A stretch of 11,375 nucleotides of DNA from an uncultured Lachnospiraceae bacterium. Lineage in GTDB: Bacteria; Bacillota; Clostridia; Lachnospirales; Lachnospiraceae. The DNA is taken from positions 1 through 11,375 of the forward strand of contig CAMWUP010000040.1 in assembly GCA_947177465.1 (NCBI GenBank), read 5' to 3'. The position numbers and the translations under genes were made by a program. The notes under the pieces were generated by a model. That model ran no database searches, was not told the DNA's origin, and worked only from the letters and a program-made list of their open reading frames with translations. Of this stretch, positions 6,049 to 11,375 are shown piece after piece. Each line of letters opens with the position of its first letter. The stretch's first letter is position 1.

Positions 6049-7079
6049 AAAAGAAAATTTTAGCGTTTTTGACAACCTTGGGACTTGCTTTTTCTCTGGC
6101 GGCATGTGGGGCAAAGGCGGCTGTAGGCGGCAATGCGGCTGAAGACAGTGATGAAATCGTGCTGCGCGTATGCTTTTCGACGGGTATGACCGGCGCGGTG
6201 AACAATTTTGCAATGGAAAAAGGCCTTTATGAGGCGGAAGGAATCAAATTTGAAAATGTACAGACCAGCGGCGCAGCGAATGATACCGTACTTTCCCTGT
6301 TGTCACGCGGGGAAATCGATATAGCCGACGGCGACCCGAGTACCTATATCCCGGGCATTTATAACGGCGTTCCGGCAAAGCTGGTGGGCAACATGTGGAG
6401 ATATTCCGGCTGCTACTGGCTGATTGCCAATGATGATATTGCAGGCATTGAAGATTTGGCGGGCAGGACGATAGGCACACAGGGAACAGCAGGAGGTATG
6501 AGGCTGTCCGTATTAAAAATGTTAGAGTCCGTCGGGTTAACGGAAGCTGACGTTACACTGATTGCAAACGGCGCCTATCAGGATGCCTACGCAACATTCA
6601 CTTCCGGTTCGGTGGACGCGACCATCATACACAACCCTTACGCCGTGCTGGCGGAGGAAGAAGGAACGGGACACATACTTGGGCGTGCGTGGGACTATAT
6701 TCCGGATTATTATACCGGAACCATTATTGCTTCCGATGCGATTATCAAGAATGAACCTGAAAAGCTGCAGAAGTTTATTACAGCATATTACAAGGTGCAT
6801 GAGCAAGTCAAAAATGAATATTTTGACGAGTTTATCGCATGGGCGGCAGAACAGATGAATACAAGTGAAGAAGCAATGCGGGAGGCGGTGGAGTCGGAAA
6901 TTGACGTATGGCTCGATTATCCGGTGATTCCGGTGGATCGCGTAGAGACCACGCTTGACATCCTGAACGGTTACGGCTGGCTGGAGGATGAGATTGATAA
7001 TCTGGATGATATCATCAATAATACCTTTGCAGAACAGGCGGCGAAGGAGCTTAATCTGTCAGACCCCTACGCGAAGTAA
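6045..7079 (+). CDS. ABC transporter substrate-binding lipoprotein, SsuA/NMT1-like
   Basis: This 344-residue protein has a lipoprotein signal (MKKKILAFLTTLGLAFSLAAC, lipobox ending at Cys21), so it should be anchored outside the membrane by a lipid on Cys21. The mature part has features of the SsuA/TauA/NMT1 fold: NNFAMEKGLYEAEGI early, LSRGEIDIADGDPSTYIPGIYNG, the AGRTIGTQGTAGGM hinge region, and SGSVDATIIHNPYAVLAEEEG. The ATG at 6045 is preferred over the GTG at 6033: GGAGG (6035-6039) lies at proper distance and the ATG overlaps the permease stop as ATGA, while the longer form would add four residues ahead of the lysines of the signal. Relatives bind sulfonates, nitrate, thiamine precursors or other small organic molecules. 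The ligand cannot be read from the sequence; an organosulfur compound is inferred from the neighbours. Confidence 0.92.
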   Translation: MKKKILAFLTTLGLAFSLAACGAKAAVGGNAAEDSDEIVLRVCFSTGMTGAVNNFAMEKGLYEAEGIKFENVQTSGAANDTVLSLLSRGEIDIADGDPSTYIPGIYNGVPAKLVGNMWRYSGCYWLIANDDIAGIEDLAGRTIGTQGTAGGMRLSVLKMLESVGLTEADVTLIANGAYQDAYATFTSGSVDATIIHNPYAVLAEEEGTGHILGRAWDYIPDYYTGTIIASDAIIKNEPEKLQKFITAYYKVHEQVKNEYFDEFIAWAAEQMNTSEEAMREAVESEIDVWLDYPVIPVDRVETTLDILNGYGWLEDEIDNLDDIINNTFAEQAAKELNLSDPYAK

Positions 7080-7109
7080 GGCAGAAAACAGTACAGAAAG
7101 GGTATCACA

Positions 7110-7892
7110 ATGCCAACGATAAAAATTAACCATTTACATAAATCCTACATAAATGAAAAAGGAGAAGCCACGAAAGCGCTTGCAGATATCAATCTTGAGG
7201 TTCGGGACGGAGAGTTTGTATGCATTGTCGGACCCTCCGGATGCGGAAAGAGCACGCTGCTTGAAATGGTAGCAGGTCTTTTAGACAGAGCTTCGGGAGA
7301 AATTCTTCTGGACGATGTGCCGGTAAAGGGCACGAGCAGGGATATTGGCGTGGTATTTCAGGATGCTTCGCTCTTTCCGTGGAAAACCGTAAAAAAGAAC
7401 ATTGCCTTTGGCATGGATATTGCAAAGGTCCCCAAGGAAGAGCAGGAGAAACGTCTGGCAAAGTATATCAGACTGATGAATCTGACTGAATTTGAAAACA
7501 AATACCCGGCGCAGTTATCCGGCGGTATGCGGCAGAGAGCAGGAATCGCAAGGGCGCTTGTCATGAATCCCAAGGTGCTTTTGATGGATGAGCCGTTCAG
7601 TGCGGTGGATCATCTGACGCGCTGTACCCTTCAGGAAGAGCTGGTTCGAATCAGGCAGGAGGAAAACAGAACGGTATTTTTCGTCACGCATGACCTTAAC
7701 GAGGCGGTTTATCTGGCGGACAGAGTGATTCTGCTGACGCCGAGACCCGGACGCGTACAGCAGGAATATGCGGTGAAGCTGCCGCATCCGAGAAACCGCA
7801 ACGACGATTACCTGATTCGCCTTGCAACCCGCATCATGGCGGATATCGGACGCGGCTGCAGGGAAGATGAGGCGGCAGAATATTTTATCTAA
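7110..7892 (+). CDS. ABC transporter ATP-binding protein, SsuB/TauB type
   Basis: The 260-residue nucleotide-binding subunit is intact. Walker A is GPSGCGKST (41-49), the Q-loop VVFQDASLFPW (81-91), the signature LSGGMRQR (136-143), Walker B VLLMDEP (156-162) and the switch His194 (FVTHD). FPW after the Q-loop and the short C-terminal tail are typical of the nitrate/sulfonate/taurine importer group. AAAGGG lies seven bases before the ATG, and the gene begins 30 bases after the binding-protein stop. With the two preceding genes it makes a complete importer: lipoprotein, permease dimer, ATPase dimer. Confidence 0.95.
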   Translation: MPTIKINHLHKSYINEKGEATKALADINLEVRDGEFVCIVGPSGCGKSTLLEMVAGLLDRASGEILLDDVPVKGTSRDIGVVFQDASLFPWKTVKKNIAFGMDIAKVPKEEQEKRLAKYIRLMNLTEFENKYPAQLSGGMRQRAGIARALVMNPKVLLMDEPFSAVDHLTRCTLQEELVRIRQEENRTVFFVTHDLNEAVYLADRVILLTPRPGRVQQEYAVKLPHPRNRNDDYLIRLATRIMADIGRGCREDEAAEYFI

Positions 7893-7904
7893 GGAGAAAA
7901 AGAG

Positions 7905-7961
7905 ATGTTTCGGGATACAAGTATGGATTATTATAGCGACGCCATACTGGGCAGGTTTTAA
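7905..7961 (+). CDS. Possible 18-residue microprotein or gene remnant
   Basis: The ORF encodes MFRDTSMDYYSDAILGRF and then stops with TAA. A strong AAGGAG (7891-7896) overlaps the ATPase stop codon and lies eight bases before the ATG, a better ribosome binding site than several certain genes here have. It is translated in the direction of the operon, between the transporter and the first PLP enzyme. It has no transmembrane segment, and no Cys run that would mark it as a cysteine-sensing leader peptide. It could be a real small protein, a coupling ORF that carries ribosomes towards the next gene, or the stub of a deleted gene. I do not recognise it. Confidence 0.35.
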   Translation: MFRDTSMDYYSDAILGRF

Positions 7962-7971
7962 GAAAAGTAAA

Positions 7972-8000
7972 CTGCAGCCATGCCGGCAGGCATAACGCAG
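7972..8000 (+). other. Intercistronic hairpin before the CGS-like gene
   Basis: CTGC (7972-7975) pairs with GCAG (7997-8000) and ATGCC (7980-7984) pairs with GGCAT (7989-7993), separated by a small internal loop and closed by a GGCA tetraloop. No T-run follows, so a terminator is unlikely. It stands directly upstream of the ribosome binding site of the next gene and may affect message stability or the relative yield of transporter and enzymes. Confidence 0.4.
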
Positions 8001-8019
8001 AAAGGGAAAGGTAAGAGAA

Positions 8020-9189
8020 ATGGATATCAAACTTGAGACCAGATGTATTCATGGGAATCCATCGGATTCCCTGCAGGATGAAAATCGCGCCATTAGTTTT
8101 CCGATTTATCAGACGGCGTCCTTCAGTCATATAAAGCCCGGGCACAACGAAAGCGGTTTTGATTATACGAGGGAGTCCAACCCTACGCGCAGCCGTCTGG
8201 AGGAGGTGGTTTCTTCACTGGAGGGCGCCGCCGGAACCGTTGCCTTTGCTTCCGGCATGGCGGCAATCAGCGCCTGCTTTGAACTGTTTGCCGGCGGCGA
8301 CCATATCATCTGCTCTGAGGATTTGTATGGCGGCGTCATCCGGCTGAACAGGGTGATTCATTTGAAAAACGGGGTGGATACGGAATATGTGGATACCACC
8401 GATTTGCAGGCGGTCCGCGCTGCAATCCGGCCAAATACAAAGGCTGTTTACATAGAGACGCCCAGCAACCCGATGATGAATATCACAGACTTGCGCGGCT
8501 GTGCAGAACTGGCGCATGAATACGGACTTCTGCTTATCGTGGACAATACGTTTCTTTCGCCCTATTTTCAAAATCCGTTGCTGCTTGGCGCTGATATTGT
8601 GGTACACAGCGGCAGCAAGTTTTTGGCGGGGCATAATGATACCATTTCCGGTTTCCTCTGTGCAAAAGACATAGAGCTTGTCAATAAATTCCGTCTGATT
8701 GCCAAGACGACGGGCGGTATGCTTGCTCCTTTTGACAGCTGGCTTGTGATGCGGGGTATCAAGACGCTTGCCGTCCGCATGGAGCGGCAGCAGGAAAATG
8801 CAAAAAAAGTTGCGGAATGGCTGTTGAAACAAAAGCAAATAACAAACGTTCTGTACCCGGGACTGAAGGAACATAAGGGATATGAAATCGGCGTGCGGCA
8901 GACGAGCGGTTTTGGCAGTATGATTTCCTTTTATACAGATAGTAAGGAAACGGCGCTTCAGATGCTGCAAAAGGTGAAGATAGTCATATTTGCAGAAAGT
9001 CTGGGCGGGACGGAATCTCTCCTCACCTATCCGGCGCTGCAGACGCATCCGGATGTACCGCAGGAAATGCGGGAGCATCTGGGGATTACGGAGACGCTTC
9101 TGCGTCTGTCCGTTGGATTGGAAAATGTGGAGGATATTATAGCAGACTTGGAACAGGCGTTAGATTGGAGCAGAGATGAAAGAGTATAA
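8020..9189 (+). CDS. Cys/Met-metabolism PLP enzyme, cystathionine gamma-synthase family
   Basis: The 389-residue protein has the full length of this fold-type I PLP family. Key residues visible are Tyr103 stacking on the cofactor (DLYGG), VYIETPSNP (143-151), IVDNTF (173-178), the PLP lysine Lys200 (VVHSGSKFLAGHND), YPGL (279-282) and AESLGGTESL (325-334), which contacts the substrate carboxylate. The family includes cystathionine gamma-synthase (O-acyl-homoserine plus cysteine to cystathionine), cystathionine gamma-lyase, O-acetylhomoserine sulfhydrylase and methionine gamma-lyase, and sequence alone does not separate these reliably. The following beta-lyase gene, overlapping by 14 bases, favours cystathionine synthesis feeding homocysteine formation. 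AAAGGGAAAGG precedes the ATG. The gene lies downstream of the importer and hydrolases, consistent with use of scavenged cysteine. Confidence 0.92.
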   Translation: MDIKLETRCIHGNPSDSLQDENRAISFPIYQTASFSHIKPGHNESGFDYTRESNPTRSRLEEVVSSLEGAAGTVAFASGMAAISACFELFAGGDHIICSEDLYGGVIRLNRVIHLKNGVDTEYVDTTDLQAVRAAIRPNTKAVYIETPSNPMMNITDLRGCAELAHEYGLLLIVDNTFLSPYFQNPLLLGADIVVHSGSKFLAGHNDTISGFLCAKDIELVNKFRLIAKTTGGMLAPFDSWLVMRGIKTLAVRMERQQENAKKVAEWLLKQKQITNVLYPGLKEHKGYEIGVRQTSGFGSMISFYTDSKETALQMLQKVKIVIFAESLGGTESLLTYPALQTHPDVPQEMREHLGITETLLRLSVGLENVEDIIADLEQALDWSRDERV

Positions 9190-10360
9190 TTTTGACAGAG
9201 AGATTTCACGTAAAAATACAAACAGTTTAAAATATGATTTTGCTGTGGAACGGGGCTGCAGGGAAGATGCGCTTCCGTTGTGGCTGGCTGATATGGATTT
9301 TCCGACGGCAGAGCCGGTTCTGGAAGCGCTGCACAATGCCGTCAGCCACGGAATTTTTGGATACAGTGAGGTAAAACGGTCATATTATGATGTGGTTTCC
9401 AAATGGTACAAAAAACATTTCGGCTGGGAAACACAGGAGGAATGGCTGGTAAAAACGCCGGGCGTTGTCTTTGCCATTGTGATGGCGATTCGTGCACTGA
9501 CGAAACAGAAAGATGGCGTACTGATTCAGACGCCGGTATATCATCCGCTCCATTCTGCGATTCTGGACAACGACAGGAAGCTGGTGAAAAATGAGTTGTT
9601 GTATGTGAACGGACATTATGAAATTGATTTTACCGATTTTGAAGAAAAAATCAGGGAGAATGGTGTAAAGCTGTTTATCCTCTGCTCGCCGCACAATCCT
9701 GTCGGCAGAGTCTGGACAAAAGAAGAACTGCAAAGGCTTGGAGAAATATGTGAAAAGTATGGCGTGATTGTGGCATCGGACGAGATTCACTGTGATTTTA
9801 CACTTCCAGAATATCCGCATACGGTTTTTCCCGTGGCGTGTCCTGCTTTGGCAGAGCGGACCATCGTATGTACGGCTCCAAGTAAAACCTTTAATTTGGC
9901 GGGACTGCAGGTTTCCAATATCTGGATATCCAACGAAGAGATAAGGAATAAGATTTTAAAGGAAATCGGAAGAAGTGGATATTCCCAGTTGAATTCCCTC
10001 GGACTGGTGGCGGCGCAGGCGGCATACGAGGGCGGAGAAGAGTGGTTAGTCCGGTGCAGGGATTACTTGTATGGCAACCTTGATTTTCTGCGCACGTTTT
10101 TAAAGGAAAGGCTGCCTGAAATCAAGCTGGTAGAGCCGGAAGGCACTTATTTTGCGTGGCTGGACTGTTCGGCGGTTCAGCCTGACGGGGAGAAGCTGCA
10201 TGACTTTATCGTAAATAAAGCAAAGCTCTGGCTTACATCGGGGTATGTATTTGGAGAAGCTTCCGGCTGTTTCCAGCGCATGGTACTGGCGTGCACGCGA
10301 AAGACGCTCAAGGAAGCGCTGGAAAGGCTGGAAGGAGCAGTAAAGGAGCTACGCAGATAG
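9176..10360 (+). CDS. patB: PatB/MalY-type C-S beta-lyase (cystathionine beta-lyase)
   Basis: The 394-residue PLP protein is of the aminotransferase class I/II fold and belongs to the PatB/MalY group, which cleaves cystathionine or cysteine S-conjugates to a thiol, pyruvate and ammonia. It has the group-specific PLWLADMDFP (34-43), FGYSEV (61-66), TPVYHP (119-124), SPHNPVGRVW (171-180; Asn174), the cofactor-binding Asp in SDEIHCDF (201-208) and the PLP lysine Lys237 (APSKTFNLAGLQ). GGAG lies five bases before the ATG, within the end of the preceding gene, so the two are translationally coupled. It is the last gene of the operon. Acting on cystathionine it would give homocysteine; acting on imported cysteine conjugates it would release their thiols. 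The symbol follows the Bacillus homologue; substrate range unknown. Confidence 0.92.
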   Translation: MKEYNFDREISRKNTNSLKYDFAVERGCREDALPLWLADMDFPTAEPVLEALHNAVSHGIFGYSEVKRSYYDVVSKWYKKHFGWETQEEWLVKTPGVVFAIVMAIRALTKQKDGVLIQTPVYHPLHSAILDNDRKLVKNELLYVNGHYEIDFTDFEEKIRENGVKLFILCSPHNPVGRVWTKEELQRLGEICEKYGVIVASDEIHCDFTLPEYPHTVFPVACPALAERTIVCTAPSKTFNLAGLQVSNIWISNEEIRNKILKEIGRSGYSQLNSLGLVAAQAAYEGGEEWLVRCRDYLYGNLDFLRTFLKERLPEIKLVEPEGTYFAWLDCSAVQPDGEKLHDFIVNKAKLWLTSGYVFGEASGCFQRMVLACTRKTLKEALERLEGAVKELRR

Positions 10361-10387
10361 GGAAACGCTGACTCAATCAGCGTTTCC
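10361..10387. terminator. Hairpin between convergent patB and pyrI
   Basis: GGAAACGCTGA (10361-10371) pairs perfectly with TCAGCGTTTCC (10377-10387) around a CTCAA loop. It starts right after the patB stop and reaches the first base of the pyrI stop codon, so it lies at the end of both genes. Neither strand has a T-run after the stem, so it is an atypical, possibly bidirectional transcript end or an RNA-stabilising 3' structure. Confidence 0.5.
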
Positions 10388-10818
10388 TAGGTAAGGGCTC
10401 CGCCTTTCTCTTCACAGTATTTGCAGCGGTACAGCTCTTTTTCCTCGTCTGCAAGAAGAAAGATATGCGGCAGCTCCTGCTCAATTGAGGTGATGCAGCG
10501 GGGATTTTTGCAGCGGATTACATTTTTAATCATCTTGGGGAGTACAAGTACCTTTTTGTCCACGATTTCTCCGTCCTTGATGACGTTGACGGTAATATTG
10601 TGGTCGATAAAGGCGAGCACGTCCAAATCAAGCTGGTTGATGTCACATTCTACTTTTAAAATATCCTTTTTTCCCATTTTATTGCTACGGGCATTTTTGA
10701 TAATGGCAACCGTGCAGTCCAGCTTGCCGAGTTGCAGATGTTCGTAAATATCCATGCTTTTGCCTGCTTTGATATGGTCAAGAACAAAGCCTTCTTCAAT
10801 TTTTCCTACATTTAACAT
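10387..10818 (-). CDS. pyrI: Aspartate carbamoyltransferase regulatory chain
   Basis: This 143-residue protein is the nucleotide-binding regulatory subunit of aspartate carbamoyltransferase, which joins PyrB and carries allosteric control by nucleotides. The N-terminal allosteric domain reads MLNVGKIEEGFVLDHIKAGK and the C-terminal zinc domain has Cys103, Cys108, Cys132 and Cys135 (RCKNPRC, YRCKYC), the four ligands known from E. coli PyrI. I prefer the ATG at 10816-10818: it has GAGGA five bases upstream and matches the usual N-terminus. The longer form from 10830 adds MRIN with no proper ribosome binding site. It follows pyrB with a 90-base gap. Confidence 0.95.
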   Translation of the reverse strand: MLNVGKIEEGFVLDHIKAGKSMDIYEHLQLGKLDCTVAIIKNARSNKMGKKDILKVECDINQLDLDVLAFIDHNITVNVIKDGEIVDKKVLVLPKMIKNVIRCKNPRCITSIEQELPHIFLLADEEKELYRCKYCEEKGGALT

Positions 10819-10866
10819 ATTTATCCTCATTTCCGCACGGCGTTATCGGAAAGTCACTCATAGCTT

Positions 10867-10899
10867 ACAAGTATATGCGCCGCGCAGACATATGCTTGT
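10867..10899 (-). other. Intercistronic stem-loop between pyrB and pyrI
   Basis: Plus-strand ACAAGTATATG (10867-10877) pairs with CATATGCTTGT (10889-10899) over 11 positions with one mismatch, around an 11-base GC-rich loop. In the pyrBI transcript no T-run follows, so read-through is expected and the structure may stabilise or process the message. On the plus strand GTTTT follows, so it could stop antisense transcription. Confidence 0.4.
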
Positions 10900-10908
10900 G
10901 TTTTATCG

Positions 10909-11375
10909 TTAGTCCATTTTGATTTCCAGCAGCGTAAGGATAAGCGCCATGCGGACATAGACGCCGTACTGTGCCTGCTTAAAGTATGCGGCGCGCGGGT
11001 CGCTGTCCACCTCCACGGAAATTTCGTTGACTCTGGGAAGCGGGTGAAGCACCAGCATATCGGGGCGTGCAAGCTCCATTTTGGCGGCGTCAAGGATACA
11101 GAAATCCTTTAAGCGGACATAATCCTCCTCATTGAAGAAACGTTCTTTCTGTACTCTTGTCATGTAGAGCAGGTCGAGGGAAGGCATTACGTTTTCCAGC
11201 CGGATGACTTCTTCGTAGGGAATTCCCTTTTCCTTTAAGGAATCGGTGATATAGTCGGGAACCTTCAACTCTTCGGGTGAGATAAAGACAAAGCGGACAT
11301 TCGAATAGCGGACCAGTGCATTAATCAGAGAGTGTACGGTCCGTCCGAATTTCAAATCGCCGCAGAGTCCGATGG
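10909..11375 (-). CDS. pyrB: Aspartate carbamoyltransferase catalytic chain, C-terminal part
   Basis: The frame is open from the window edge to the TAA at 10909-10911 and gives about 155 residues of PyrB, the enzyme joining carbamoyl phosphate and aspartate in pyrimidine synthesis. Family motifs of the aspartate-binding domain are clear: GLCGDLKFGRTVHSL at the window edge, YMTRVQKERF, HPLPRVNEI, then VDSDPRAAYFKQAQYGVYVRMALI near the end (read in two parts). The codon at 11353-11355 is TTG (Leu) inside the protein, not a start. The N-terminal carbamoyl-phosphate domain lies outside the window. pyrI follows in the same direction, consistent with a PyrB-PyrI holoenzyme. Confidence 0.96.
   Translation of the reverse strand, partial: IGLCGDLKFGRTVHSLINALVRYSNVRFVFISPEELKVPDYITDSLKEKGIPYEEVIRLENVMPSLDLLYMTRVQKERFFNEEDYVRLKDFCILDAAKMELARPDMLVLHPLPRVNEISVEVDSDPRAAYFKQAQYGVYVRMALILTLLEIKMD

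Noticed and set aside
7515..8030. 171-codon minus-strand frame over the ATPase end and the intergenic stretch
   Set aside because: It is antisense to the certain ATPase gene, with no motif or family signature visible in its translation.
8215..9078. 287-codon open frame antisense to the CGS-family gene
   Set aside because: It lies wholly within a gene with full family motifs on the other strand, has no recognisable domain and a composition typical of a shadow frame.
10819..10830. Upstream ATG for pyrI
   Set aside because: It lacks a ribosome binding site at proper distance, and the GAGGA within it serves the ATG at 10818, which matches the family N-terminus.

Overview
The window looks like chromosome from a Gram-positive anaerobe of the Clostridia, probably a Lachnospiraceae-type gut bacterium. 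The evidence is moderate G+C, strong GGAGG-type ribosome binding sites, a clostridial-style pyrB-pyrI pair, an Rrf2 regulator next to mnmA, and a lipoprotein-type substrate-binding protein. I cannot name a species. No tRNA, rRNA, CRISPR array, IS element or phage gene is visible, and nearly all of the DNA is accounted for by genes.

Left part (1-2280): the 3' end of a plus-strand gene with a transglutaminase-like domain ends in a hairpin whose loop is its own stop codon. Facing it on the minus strand is mnmA (tRNA U34 2-thiolation), preceded by an Rrf2-family regulator with a cysteine cluster. The regulator has a good promoter of its own, and mnmA may have an additional extended -10 promoter. 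A cysteine desulfurase gene, often found between these two genes, is absent.

Central part (2281-10387): a LysR-type regulator and its terminator are followed by a 23-bp perfect palindrome placed about 65 bases before the likely transcription start of a seven-gene operon. In order, the operon encodes an M20-family amidohydrolase, a protein resembling L-2-amino-thiazoline-4-carboxylate (ATC) hydrolase, an ABC transporter of the sulfonate/taurine/nitrate type (permease, lipoprotein binding protein, ATPase), a cystathionine gamma-synthase-family PLP enzyme, and a PatB/MalY-type C-S beta-lyase. Several genes overlap, which suggests translational coupling. An 18-codon ORF with a strong ribosome binding site sits between the ATPase and the first PLP enzyme.

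My reading is that this is an organosulfur (or sulfur amino acid conjugate) scavenging operon. A small sulfur compound would be imported, opened or deacylated by the two hydrolases to give cysteine or a cysteine conjugate, and passed through transsulfuration (cystathionine formation, then beta-elimination) to homocysteine and methionine. The protein families are read directly from the sequence. The substrate and the joint pathway are inference.

Right part (10387-11375): minus-strand pyrI (aspartate carbamoyltransferase regulatory chain) and the 3' part of pyrB (catalytic chain), which are ordinary pyrimidine biosynthesis genes convergent with the sulfur operon.
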